A stretch of DNA of 64,000 nucleotides from positions 23,201,501 to 23,265,500 of the forward strand of contig CM043700.1 of NCBI GenBank assembly GCA_023935145.1. Reading direction: 5' to 3'. Positions within the stretch are counted from its first letter, which is position 1. Each line of letters begins with the position of its first letter. Shown here piece by piece: positions 12,003 to 23,705 of this stretch. A program made the translations under genes and the position numbers. The notes below the pieces were generated by a model, which searched no databases, was not told the DNA's origin, and was given only the letters and a program-made list of their open reading frames with translations. The stretch is from Bretschneidera sinensis. Lineage: Eukaryota; Streptophyta; Magnoliopsida; Brassicales; Akaniaceae.

Positions 12003-13413
12003 GATCAGGGAAGAAATTTTCTTCTCTAGAGTGATTCTAGGAAAATGGAAAACATCCTTTTTAAGGCGTTCTAATTCAGTTTTGTAGAGGACTTTAAATT
12101 ACGGTATAACTAAAGAATTTAGTACAAACCGCCTTACTTGAAGGAAAAGGAGCTAACTTTAGTCAAAACTTTCCAAAGCATTATTGATTTAATGTGTTAT
12201 TCCATGTGGCGGTTTCTTTCAGGAGTGGTGATTTTATGGAACGGAAAAAGTTCACTAGTAATAACGAGAAAATTAAATAATAGTTTTAAAAAATTTAAAA
12301 GGAAAATTTAAATATCAAAGTTATTATTCAATTTTCGTATAATTATTAGTAGATGTTTTTAATTTCGTGGTACTGTCATGGAACTTGGTTTGTGGTATTT
12401 CCACTCTTTTGAATGGTGGTAGCTAATTGCTGTTGTTAAAGCTAGTTTTTATGATGATGTTTGGAAACTTATTAAAGTTTAAATCAGTAAATATAAGTAA
12501 ATTTTGCATTGAATTTACTTATCTAAGCATGTTTTAATTAGTTTTTAAATATCGTTTATGCAAGTTCACATAAATTCTTGAACTCTTAACTCGTGAATAG
12601 AAAATCTAAACCAATCATGCTTACCTACTTACTCAGAAAATGAACAATACGTATGGTTCTCCAAAAGTAGGAATAACAAATAACAATTTTTAAAAAATGA
12701 GAAAGGATAAATACTGTTTTGTCCCCGCCTTGTGGTTGACTGATTTCCTCCAGACACCATAAACCCTAGTTCATCAAGCGAAATAGATACAGCGATTGGG
12801 TGTTTGGTAACACGAAATTACTCTGCTGCTAAACCGCACCCTCAGCCAAAAAAAATCCCATTTTTCAAAAAATGAAATATATCCTAAAGCTTGACATAAA
12901 CATTTTTGCTCCAAAGTAGCACCACCAAACGCTCGAGCGATGATTCTAAGGAATGCTACCGAATCAATAAAAGTAAAAGTCCTAAAGAGAAAAACTACTA
13001 TTAAATCAAGCTGCTTGACCATCATAAACAGTGCCAATTATACCAGAACAGAACATAGTATTACAGTCAAACCATATCATCTTATTATCCATGTTAACAA
13101 TAATAAAAAAATTTAAAGGGTTAACACTACATAGCAACAGCAAATCTACTCTTAGTGCTGACATAACCCAAACCACTCAACACAACTCCGATTCAAGTTA
13201 GGAATAACTCTTCTCACAATATCAACTCCGATTCAACTTCATGACACTTTACTTGCTTCTTCCTTGTAATCTCCCTACAAACCAAACCTACTACTAGAAA
13301 AGACTATACACTACCAAATTTTAAGTATAGAGCTAAAATGAAGCAACACTGAGACTAAGAGGCTGGTATTGGACCTAAGTTCTCTGCCTATCATCGCCAT
13401 TGCTTCCGAAATT
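12003..13413. other. Spacer with convergent 3' ends of RPN2 and NF-YA
   Basis: RPN2 (+) and NF-YA (-) converge here, so this stretch should hold both 3' UTRs. It is AT-rich. No further gene, element or structured RNA was recognised. I looked in the NF-YA side for a complement to the plant miR169 family and saw no convincing site. Confidence 0.6.
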
Positions 13414-16400
13414 TCAAGATGTGCCGTTCGAAGAAGAAATATCATTTTTATCAGAGTTGAGGTTGATATTTGGCTGTGATTTGTCACCTGATGCCACATC
13501 ATTCTCTTGGTTTTCATCTTTTTTTGCATTGAGAAATCGACCTCCACATCCTCTAGCTCTTCTTAATGCATGTAAATGTCGAGATTCATGCAAGTATGGC
13601 TGCAAAATTATTGTGAATTTTGAATCAATAGAAATATGATAAAGAACATGGGATGGAGATAGACCTTAAAAACCTATAATGCAACAAAGTTTTATTTGAA
13701 AGAAAGAGAAAAAAAAAGGGATTATCCCGCTAGCTCATTGGCCCTTTTTAAAAGAGATCCTATTTGTTCAAAGAATACCTTCCGTGACTTGATAATTTTA
13801 TTTTCTGATTCAGCTCTTGCACGAGATTGTCGACGTCGCAAGATGCCATGATATTGTTTTGCATTGACAAACACAGGTTCCTCAACTGCATCTGATGGCA
13901 AAGGAACTCCAGCTTGCTGAATTCCCATTAACTGAAGATGGACCTGAAATAATGCAATTGTTAAACAATCATAAGATTTAGGTATGTCAACCAAGTATCA
14001 TCACAAAATCATGAATACCATATCACAGCATCAATGTATAGCATCAACGTATAGCATACCATTGGTTGCCCACTATAGGGCTGTGGAGGATATGGCTGTG
14101 CATCATAAGGCGCAAAGATGCTTCTGTAATAGGGATCTGGATATGGGTAAGCTGCTGGCGCCTTCAATTACAAAAGCCAATAAGAATGGCAGAATTCCCA
14201 TTAACAGCAAGAAAATAAATTGATACATCTAAGTTCTACTTCTATTTTTCTTATCTAACACTGCTGCAAAGGTTAACAGCTGGTTCAGTTACAGATCTTA
14301 CCAAGAAGTACTATATGGAGGGAGCTCAATTTTAGAGCGAACAATAAAAAAGCTAATGACAAATGCAATCTTAAAAGCTTTTCCGGAAAGAATATGTGAC
14401 ACATTAGATTGTAGTTTGTTAATTATTGTTATTTAGTCAATAAATTTTTTAGAAAAGCAACTTCTAATGAGTTTTATGTATTCTTGAATAAGAAAGCTTA
14501 TGCAAAGCTAGTCCAAGTCCTACAATCTAGCAGACTGAGTTGTATTAATGGAAATCAAGTAAAGAATTTTTTCAGAAACAAAATCCTCATAAACATATTT
14601 TTTTTTCCTCCAAAAGGTTGGCTTCCAATATTTTAACAATCTTCGCATGCTGTTGTCCTCATGACCTCTCAACAGACAGCAAACAGTAACATCTTCAAAA
14701 AGGGGGGAAAATCTTGTATGCTGAAAAATGCCATCCACCTTAAGCAAAACCTAAAACAGGACCATTTCTCCATTTTAGTCCATCTGACATCCCAAAGATT
14801 AATAGTTGCATATAAAACCAAGCTTCCCTGAAAGTAAAATGACCTACAATAACCCTGCAACTTCTGAGCACATAGTTTCAAGCCAAAACAAATCAAAACA
14901 GTTCCAATTTAATCTCACCCTTGAAATGTTTGAACAAGATCTGAAACTAGCTTCTAGAGACCACAATGATATCTTCTAATCTAGCAAGCAATGCAATAAT
15001 TTCAAGGGATTTTTCCAAGGAGGCCTTGGCTTACTGGTTAGGGTTGAGTAATAATTTCCAGAGATTTTTCCTTTGGCAAGGGATAATGACATTTTGCTTA
15101 TTCTTGTGCCTTGGTGATGCTTAGAGGGGTGGTTTTGGAAGTCCCCTAATCTGCAATGTGCAAGACTGGGAGATTCAAAGTTTCAAGAGGTTCTTTGAGA
15201 GGATCTATGGTACTAATGTGGACTTCAGTTGGGAAAACAAGTTGAAATGGAAATTGAAGGAGGGGGAGTTTTGATGTTAAATCTTTGTATAAAGCACTTA
15301 GGGAGGATACTCCTTTGGAAGGGTCACATTTCCTTGGAGGGCTATTTGGAAAACCCGAGCACCATTAAGAGTTGTGTTTTTTGTATGGGAGGGGTTTTGG
15401 CTGCAAATTTTTTTACCATTAATGACCTACTAAAAAGGGAAAGCCTTAGTAAACTGTTGCTACTTCTACAAAGAGAATACTGAGTTGGTTAACCATATTC
15501 TTTTAAGATGCTCTTGGACGAGCCATTTCTGGGTGATGGCTTTATCAGTTCTTCGCATGTCTCGGGTGACGATTAAGTCTTTGGAGGACATGTGGGCTTG
15601 AATGGGTATTGGTGTCACAAAAGTTTTGAAGAAAGCTATAGCCTTAATTCCTCTTTATTTATGAGAGAAATAATAGGGCTTTTGATGGAGAGGAAAAATC
15701 TATTTATTTATGAAGGATAAGTGGCTTCAAACTTTTGATTTTTGGTTTAATGGCCATTATTTTGTAAATGAGGATGAGTTCATAGAATTTCTTGAATTTT
15801 TTATCTTGCAAATAAGTTATATTTGGGTTAGCACCCCTTAGTGCCCTTTAGTATATACTTATTGAATAAAAAAATAAGAATGTGACGAGTAAGAAATATT
15901 TTTACAGGATGACAGCATCTATGTAATTTAATCCATCAAATGATTTTTATGAAAATATCATTCAAACATTTAATCAAAGAAAGAAAGGGAAAAAAATGAC
16001 CAACAAAATAACACGGTTACAACTTAAAACCACCTATGCCTACATATATCGTTCACTTGTTAGAAGTCTGTATTTTAGCCTTTAGAGTAACCAATTGTTC
16101 ATTATGTCACCATGATAAAAGCACAATAATAACTTCTCCTTTTCAAACACATGGAGTGCACATAACATAAATGCACTTCAAATTACATAAGGGCATTGAA
16201 ATTCATATTTTTAAATGCACACACGAGTGCAGGCACATAGTCAGTGTAATTGTAAAGTCATCTCCATGCTGATTTCAATGCTCTAAGATAGTTACCGGGA
16301 AAGATCATTTCCAAATTATTGATAAAAATATATAAGAAATCAACAATTAATGTAAAAATAAACTTTGTAATTATTTTGCCTATGCAATGCTGCGTTATAG

Positions 16401-17504
16401 TTACTAGAAGATAATAATTTCAAGTTGTCCAACAAAATACACACAACAAAAAGATTATAATACATAGAATATACAGAATATACTTTAAAGAAAGATGTTA
16501 ATAAAAATGTTGTGAAGTTATGGTTAAAGAAAACTTAATAGAAAATGAATGCCAAATTTTTTTATTCTGAAGATATTACCATAGCATGTCCAGCCCCAAG
16601 TTGAGGTGTTGCATACTGAACATTTGGGGTTGTCATGGCAGGGTGAGATAGTCCAGGTGCAGGAGATGAGGACTGGCTCTGGAATTCTGACTGCTTTTGC
16701 TGCTCATCACCTTCACTGTTATCTGGCAAACCATTTTTTCGGAGCACAAAAATACCATATTAGATTCACAAATTTATACTAATATACCGTTTTAAAGCAA
16801 ACCGGAACTGAAATTTATAACACAGAACAAGGGCAATGAATGAAAGCACCAAGACAAATAAAAATGCAATAGAAATTTAGCCTAATAGAATGAAGCTGTG
16901 TTCAGTACTTCATAACAGAAAAACGCCATCTACAACTTAGTTTTTTTTTTGGGGGGTGGGGGGTATAGTAGTGAAAACACAAAAACCTGAAAAGGCCTTG
17001 GTCCACTCCAACCCACAAGGAAAAGTGCTAACTGTAAACTATTAGAATTTTGTAAATGGAAAATATCAACAAGGGTTCAAATGAGGAAGTCAGCAGGTTG
17101 GATTTGAAACAGATCTCACAGTTTTAGCCACCCTCTAATAATAAGAATCGGGACATCATCTCATATGGTTCAGATATAGGAACAGTGGGTCATTTCAAGC
17201 TAATTTCACCCCATCAATAGACAGATAAGATATTTCACAATTCATTAACGGTACAATTATACTCATACAAAAACGTTTTCCAAGGAATAGAACATGACGT
17301 CATGGTAAAGAAATAGAAACATAAGACAACACTGAAACACAAGTGATTCAATCTTTAATGTAGTAATAATAATAATATTACAATTTAAGATTTGAAACAA
17401 AGACCTACGTCAAAACACTGTGAATATAGAAGTACCATAATAACATGAACTTGATCAAGCTTTTGATGTTAAATACCAGAAAGATCATGGACAGAGGAAG
17501 TCAT
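13414..17504 (-). CDS. NF-YA: NF-YA CCAAT-box transcription factor subunit
   Basis: DNA-contacting subunit of the trimeric NF-Y complex, which binds CCAAT boxes with NF-YB/NF-YC in the nucleus. Four coding exons on the minus strand join cleanly: 17504-17477, 16722-16580, 14161-14060, 13943-13779, then a fifth, 13599-13414, giving 207 residues. The start is MTSSVHDLS; the Asp codon is split across exons 1 and 2. Residues about 112-146 hold the NF-YB/C interaction helix ([19 protein letters not shown]). Residues 147-169 hold the DNA-binding helix ([20 protein letters not shown]). A proline/tyrosine-rich segment ([16 protein letters not shown]) precedes them. Length and sequence resemble the short NF-YA4/NF-YA7 group. 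No miR169-like site was seen, as expected for that group. Intron 2 hosts an antisense LINE remnant. Confidence 0.95.
15112..15860 (+). mobile_element. Decayed plant LINE 3' end (zf-RVT remnant)
   Basis: With frame changes, the + strand reads as the end of a plant non-LTR retrotransposon ORF2. It has a [19 protein letters not shown] stretch, then [20 protein letters not shown], then the reverse-transcriptase zinc-binding pattern [18 protein letters not shown], then NNRAFDGE. It ends near 15,860 in an A-rich tail after GGGTTAGCACCCCTTAGTGC, typical of these elements. Internal stops show it is dead and 5'-truncated. It lies in NF-YA intron 2, antisense to that gene. Confidence 0.85.
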
Positions 17505-18054
17505 GAGGCTGTCCTACAGAGAATCTGAGAGCTTGAACCTGGCAGAACAATCAACGGAATCCAGTTCAATGTAATATAAAGTATTTCATTTCAATAACTT
17601 GATAATCAAATATTATCCAGGTGGCACCAAATGTCATTTTTTTGGGCGCAAACTATGGGGAGCTTGCTATGGCAAGATAAGAACACACACTAGAATTCAT
17701 AAATCGTAAGATTAGTGTGTATTCTCCAATGAGGAACAATAACTCGAGAGGCAACCCAAGCAAATATACTCACTAAAACATAGTGAAGGTCCCACGATTT
17801 CTGTTTACATGCACTGCAATCATAAGCCTTTTAAAAAAAACCTCCAATTACAACAAGTTATCATCAACTACATGTTTGTATGAAAGAAGTACAAGTCTGA
17901 GCAAGTATTTCAAAAATAGTCAAGGATATGTAAAGAGAAACTGACTCAAGATTATTTTTTTGGGTTCTCTCTCCAAAAGATTTGTAATTTAATAGATACA
18001 ACTAATTTTAAGTACCTAACTCTAAAAGATAATAGTATTATTGTTTAAAACTCG

Positions 18055-18492
18055 AACAGTAGTCAACAAATACACATGCACCATGTATATTGCTGTGTTG
18101 AGGCCACTGTCACTAAAACAACTAATGACATAAATTTTTCCAACTTATGCCATTAACATTTTGTCAAAGAAAACAGTCCCAAACCTGTTGTAGTGACCAC
18201 CAACAGCATGACACACCGACCGAACCACTATACCTCCCCAGCCCACTGCTGCCATGCTCCCAGCACCAACCAAAACAGTAGCCAACAAATACACATGCAC
18301 CATGTATATTGCTGTGTTGAGGCCACTGTCACTAAAACAACCAATGACATAAATTTTTCCAACTTATGCCATTAACATTTTGTCAAGGAAGACAGTCCCA
18401 AACCTGTTGTAGTGACCACCAACAACATGACACACTGACCGAACCACTATACCTCCTCATCCCACTGCATCCATGCTCCCAGTACCGACCAC
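18055..18492. repeat. Two-copy 219-bp tandem duplication
   Basis: 18055-18273 is repeated at 18274-18492 with few differences. Examples include the shared words CAACAAATACACATGCACCATG and AAACCTGTTGTAGTGACCACCA. It sits in the 5' non-coding part of the NF-YA transcription unit, between the probable leader exon (about 19.5 kb) and the start codon. No element ends were recognised. Confidence 0.93.
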
Positions 18493-19509
18493 ATCCATAA
18501 GGCATAAACTCCAAGACTCTAACCTAACTAAGCATACCATCATCCTCATATGAGCACGATTCTTGTTCAAACCATCAGTAACTGTACAATATCTAATTCA
18601 CTGCTTAAACACAATCAATTTTTCGCCATCACTACCAATATCCATGGGGTTTGATTGTAAAGGGCAAGTTATTCATGTTTCCTGCAAAGCTTGAGGATGC
18701 TATAAACTTCCAGGCCCTTGACCTTAACTAACAATATTGGGGAGTAACTCCATATATTACCCAATAGATAAAGTTCAACACGATCGGAAGGAATTCTGTA
18801 AGTTATTTAAAAGAGTACATTTTAACATCATACATCGATCATTTCAAATAGGCCTTATCTTACAGTCAAAATTAAGTCATTTCTTAAGTTCCATTCACAT
18901 ATATGCACAAATCAGGTCAGTTAACTTACATAAACCCAGATATTAGCTCAATTAACTGATTATTAGCTCAATCAACTAAGAAAAGCCCCAAAATTGACCT
19001 GAACTAACTAACACAAATCTTCAAAATCAATTCAATCAAACAGAAGACCAAACTCTTTACCATCAATGACCGATAAAAAATGCAAAAATATCGGACTTCC
19101 ATTTCCGATTTTCAACGCAACAACACGAAATTCGAACAAGAACTTAAATCAACACAGCATGAAATATATGTTTTCTAAAAAAAACAGAAAAATCACCTAA
19201 CGATCCGTTTGGTTGCTAAGAAACCGCAGGGGAAAAGGGGGAAAAAAGAAAAGAAAGAAGACGGATAAAATCAGAACCTTTCATTTCAATAGCCAACTCG
19301 ACCACCACAACCTGCCGTAATATTCCCAACTTTACATTTGCTTTCCCAACATTTTGTCAGCAACCAAACGGAACGCAATTAGAGTTGGTGCATGTGTTTT
19401 CAAATCTCTAATTTCTCTAAATTACCTTAGTCCACATATTCTCCTGAAACCAAATTACCAAAAGGGGTATTGAAAGCTAGGGTTTCGAGTTTCGAAAGAA
19501 ATCGTTTAC

Positions 19510-19640
19510 CTTAAAGAGAAACTGTGTTTCTTCCTTTGGCAGGGCTGTTTCTCTGGTCTCTGTTGCTGCTGTTGTTCTAATTATTCTCCTTACTTTTTGC
19601 AGGTGAAAATAATAGTAATAAATCTATGTTACTGTCTTCT
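19510..19640 (-). other. Probable NF-YA 5' leader exon and promoter edge
   Basis: On the minus strand, a purine-rich leader containing an AGAACAACAGCAGCAACAG stretch ends in TTTCTCTTTAAG followed by a consensus donor GTAAACG at 19509-19503. This is a likely non-coding first exon spliced over about 2 kb to the exon with the start codon. The upstream transcription start is not defined. Long leader introns are common in plant NF-YA genes. Confidence 0.5.
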
Positions 19641-19859
19641 GTTTGGGAAATGGAGAGAAAAAGGGTGTCCTTTCGGATTTGGAATTCTTTTACGTTTTAC
19701 CACCTTACTTTACTGCCGCGTATTAGGTATACAGGCATTCTTGTTGCCATTTTTCACTTTCAAAAATAGGATTAGTAATATTTTATTCTCTCAATTTTTT
19801 TTTTTATAGAATTATCTTTTCTTGTAAATTTTTCTTTCATTTATTATATTCCTATTGAG

Positions 19860-20350
19860 AAATGAATCATCAACTGTTTCCAATTTTCAGTTTTCGAAAA
19901 CTGAAAACAGTTTTCAAAAACTCTTTTCTTTGTTTGACAAACAGTTTTTAAAAATAATTTTCTAAAACAGTTTTTAAAAAATCAGTTTTTTGAAAACTCC
20001 AAATTGGTGTTTTCTGACATAATTTTCAAAAAATAACCCTAAAATCAGTGTTTACTTCTCTGTTTCATTCTTTCTCCATGGTATATAAAAAATATTAAAA
20101 TTTTGAAAAATAAAATAATATTAATTATTTTTAAATATTTAGTAAATTTGAGGAATAAAATTAATATAGATTTTAAATTTAAACTCAAAACTAAAAATAA
20201 TTAAAACATGCATCAAAATAGTTTTCAAAATAAGATTATCCAAACAACATTTCATTGTTTTCTGTTTTGGAAACAATTTTCGAGTTACAGTTATCCAAAC
20301 ATATTTTCTTCAGAAAACATCAGAAAACTGTTACCCAAACATGCCCCAAG
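19860..20350. repeat. MITE-like AT-rich repeat with GTTTTC/GAAAAC arms
   Basis: Many inverted GTTTTC and GAAAAC words occur at both ends (TTTTCGAAAACTGAAAACAG at about 19,890; CAGAAAACTGTTACCCAAAC at about 20,320). The stretch closes with AAACATGCCCC, a common edge of plant non-autonomous DNA elements. Exact termini and target duplication could not be fixed. Confidence 0.45.
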
Positions 20351-20959
20351 TTTCTTGTTTTTCATGACTTTGTTTAAAAATGAGGAAAATTAAAAAAAAA
20401 TTAAAAGAATCATTGTTATGTTTATGTATGAAACTAATTTGCTTCAATTTTACTAATTTAAATCACATATATCGATAGGGGGTGATCATGTGTCGTTTAA
20501 AGCTTAGATGAGAAAGTCCTCGGTTTGATAAGTTTTCAAGCCAAACTTGAATTCGTTTCTAAACTTATTTAACATATAATGAGTCGAGTTTAAATGGACA
20601 ATTATTTGATTCGTCAACTCATAAGATTGACTAAACATATATTATATATATTTTAAAATGAGATGTTTTCATTTAAATTTAAATTATCAAAATTTATTTA
20701 GTAAAGCTTAAAAATTTTTGAGCTTGAAATTGATTTTCCATATTCTCCTCTAGCCTGTATAGATCGTAAATACCTGGAGCTAAGTTCAGATACCCCATTT
20801 TTTTTTATTTAATAAAGATAATGATGCCGCAAAATTTTATCAATTGAGATTGTAATGATAAAATGAAAAAAGAAAATGAAAAGGAAATGGCATTCACGTA
20901 TGATGCGATTAGAATGGTTAAAAATGTCGATCAACTTTCATCAGGGTCAATATTTGATC

Positions 20960-21300
20960 ATGGCATTTTAAGTTAGAGGTGAGAAATGGACGGGTCGGAT
21001 TGGATATGGGTCGGGTATTATGAGTAGCGGATTAACGGATGCGGATAAAAAATATATGTTTTTTAACGGGTATTATTTTTGCCCATACCCATGTTTTAAA
21101 GGGCAAGTAACGGATAAAAAACGAGTATTGACAAAAATTCATCTATCTAAGTGAGAAAATGATGACTCAAAATGGATATGAGTCAGATTTTACGAGTCCA
21201 TGTCAACGGATACGGGTTAAAAATATCCGTTTTTAAAAAAAAAATTTGCTTTTCATCCTCACACCCACGGATGGATTACGAATCTGAAAAGCTAAAAAAC
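20960..21300. repeat. Decayed DNA-element-like repeat rich in GGGT/ACCC words
   Basis: Alternating GGGTCGGGTA, ACGGATGCGGAT, GCCCATACCCATG and ATCCGTTTTT words make a partly self-complementary region. Two sub-parts (about 20,980-21,130 and 21,160-21,250) resemble each other. This pattern is common in short plant DNA transposons. No gene is present. Confidence 0.4.
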
Positions 21301-21575
21301 TCATTGCTAGTTTTAAATAGCTAGGGAATTACAGGCAGATTGGGATTACTGACCGGTAGGGGTGAAGAGCTAATCAAGACAAGAATTCTTTGGGACCCAC
21401 AAAAGGGATGAGTGGATGGGATTTAAAGATGACCACTAACTGTTCGTTGATTTCAGTTCAAAGAGGTTAGTTACGGATCGAGTGCCTTTCCGGTGAGCAT
21501 ATAATTTGATATGTGGCTCTTTAAACTTTAAAGTACATTTCCCACTCACCAAGATGACAAAGTATGACCTTTTTA

Positions 21576-21584
21576 CTAAGAGAA
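21576..21584. repeat. 9-bp target-site duplication, left (MULE)
   Basis: CTAAGAGAA immediately precedes the left inverted repeat. The right flank at 27,923-27,931 reads TTAAGAGAA, identical at 8 of 9 positions. A 9-bp duplication is the hallmark of Mutator-superfamily insertion. Confidence 0.8.
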
Positions 21585-21833
21585 GAGTAAATTTCTATTT
21601 TGTCCCTAATCATAATTGGATCCCAATGGTTTCAATTTAAACAATCGGGTCCCTAACGTGTCAAAAACGTAACAATTGGGTCCCAGAAGCCAGACACTGT
21701 TACAAAAACTAACGTCGCACATGCAAAGAGGCTCGCACAGGCTTCAAAAACTAAATGAAATACCTACACTACCCTCCCCCAATCCCTAATTAATTTTAGG
21801 GCAAAAAAAATCCCCAAAATCAGTTTTGTCTCT

Positions 21834-21955
21834 CGCTGTTACCTCTCATCCTCCTCGCAACGCGATGGTTTCTAGCCGTTACCTCTCATCCTTCTCGCGA
21901 TGCGACGAGTTCTCGCCGTTACCTCTCATCCTCCTCATGATGCGACGCGACGCGA
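21834..21955 (+). repeat. Three tandem 40-bp units inside the MULE leader
   Basis: The unit contains GTTACCTCTCATCCTCCTCG followed by a CGATGCGACG-type tail. The invariant word ACCTCTCATC starts at 21,841, 21,881 and 21,921. It is locally GC-rich and lies just inside the left inverted repeat, where Mutator elements often carry promoter or sub-terminal repeats. Confidence 0.85.
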
Positions 21956-23498
21956 CGGGTTTATATCTCCCCAAAATTATCTTCTCTCTCTCGGGACGGA
22001 CCTTCACTCGAATTCGTCTCTCTTGTGACGTTTGCGACTCAAAGTACTTGTGTTTCACTCTCCCCCTCTCATATATATTTTTAGTTTTGTTCTGTCTGGT
22101 TGGTGAGAAATGGTAGGAAACAACTTTCACTTGCTTGAAAATTAAGGATATTTCCTAATATATACTGTTCACATGTCAATTTTAGAGAGCAGTAAAGAGG
22201 AAGACGATTTCTGATCTGCTTGAAAGCAACACTCAGTCTAAAATCGACTATCTTCATCAATGCGTCACCGAAAAGGTACCGTTTCTTCTCTTTGTTTTTC
22301 CATTTGAATAATTTAGTGTATATTTATGCATATTTTCCCAAGAAAATGTAGCATGATTCAGTTTAATATGAATGTTTTATATATGTCTTTGTTTTTTCGC
22401 TCTATTCGACTCTCTCCATATTTGTAATTAAGTTATAAGGTTTTGTTTCCCTTGATTGAAATCATTTATGGACTTTTTTTCAGTGAGAGAGAACTTCTAG
22501 TTAATTGTTAAGGGACGTTTGAGGTTGTATGGACATATGACAGATCATAAATGATGAAAGGATTTTGAAATTCAAATGCTTAAGTGACTATAGTAATGGA
22601 TTGCTGAATTGAAATTAAGTGTTTGGTTCAATTCTAACTTAATTCTACTCCTAGAGCAAGAATGTAAGTACGAGAATGTATATGAAAGCTGTTTAAGGCT
22701 CCATAACCTCAGTGAGAGGATGTTTTAATCTTTACTGTATTTGTTTCTAAAATCTATTAAATGATAGTTTCTCCAACATTTCTTGCTTGTGTGAAAATTG
22801 CATCTGTTATAACCTTAACAATGTCTTATTTGCCATTGATGGTTCTGTGTTCTCATTATGTCCCTTACAAATATTGATTTTTTTTTTCATATAGGTCAAT
22901 GGATTATGTGTATTTTTCCATAAGATTTCATTATAATGGTTATTTCATATTTAAACCGTGTAAGAAATATTTTGTGGGTAAGACAATGATTTACAATGGT
23001 TGTGTCAGTGATAAGATGTCTATCTATGAGGTCACAGACATGTTAAGAATTGTTGGAGTCACTGATTTTCAGTACTTGTATTACACTGAACTTGGTAGTG
23101 TACAAAATGTCTTTAAGAGACTTGCAACTGATCAAGATGTAAGAGATTTCATTGATTTGATTAAGCCTGAGGTGATAATGGATGTCTCTATGCAACATAC
23201 ATGGCAACATGAAGGTGCCAGTTCTGTTGAACAAGAATACCTTTCTTGTGATGTGCTTGAGCCAGTGTTGGCCTTAGAATACCATAATGTTCCAACTGAG
23301 TTGGGAAGTGATAGACAGGGAGGCAATGATGACATGCCGACATTTGTTGATGAGTTAAGTGGTGGTGGTGGTGAGTTTGAAAATGATTATAGTGTTCAGG
23401 GTGAGGAGTTTTATGAGGGTGGGGAGTCTTTACATGATGAAAAGGGTAATGAGGAGGGTAATGAGTAAGGTTCTTCTAGTGTGAATATGGTGGGAGTG

Positions 23499-23705
23499 AC
23501 TATGACTTCAAGGTTAGTGATGATGATTGGCTTGGTGAGGATGACATGGTTTGGGAGGATAATGTTGATGAAAGGCTTACTGGTTCAGAGACTGGGGGGG
23601 GGGGGGGGCTATGACTTCAAGGTTAGTAATGATGATGGGCTTGGTGAGGATGACATGGTTTAGGAGGATAACGTTGATAAAGGGCTTACTGGTTCAGAGA
23701 TGAGG
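23499..23705 (+). repeat. 110-bp tandem duplication with a 15-G tract in the transposase linker
   Basis: TATGACTTCAAGGTTAGT recurs with a 110-bp offset (ATGACTTCAA at 23,501 and 23,611). The repeated DNA would encode an acidic DDD/GEDDM-rich linker. The two copies are joined by an uninterrupted run of 15 G at 23,594-23,608, prone to sequencing and replication slippage. Confidence 0.88.

Noticed and set aside
13100..13413. miR169 target site in the NF-YA 3' UTR
   Set aside because: No stretch complementary to the miR169 core was seen; short NF-YA4/7-type genes usually lack it.
21826..22116. A 96-residue + strand open frame as a gene
   Set aside because: It is built from the 40-bp MULE repeats and shows no family resemblance.
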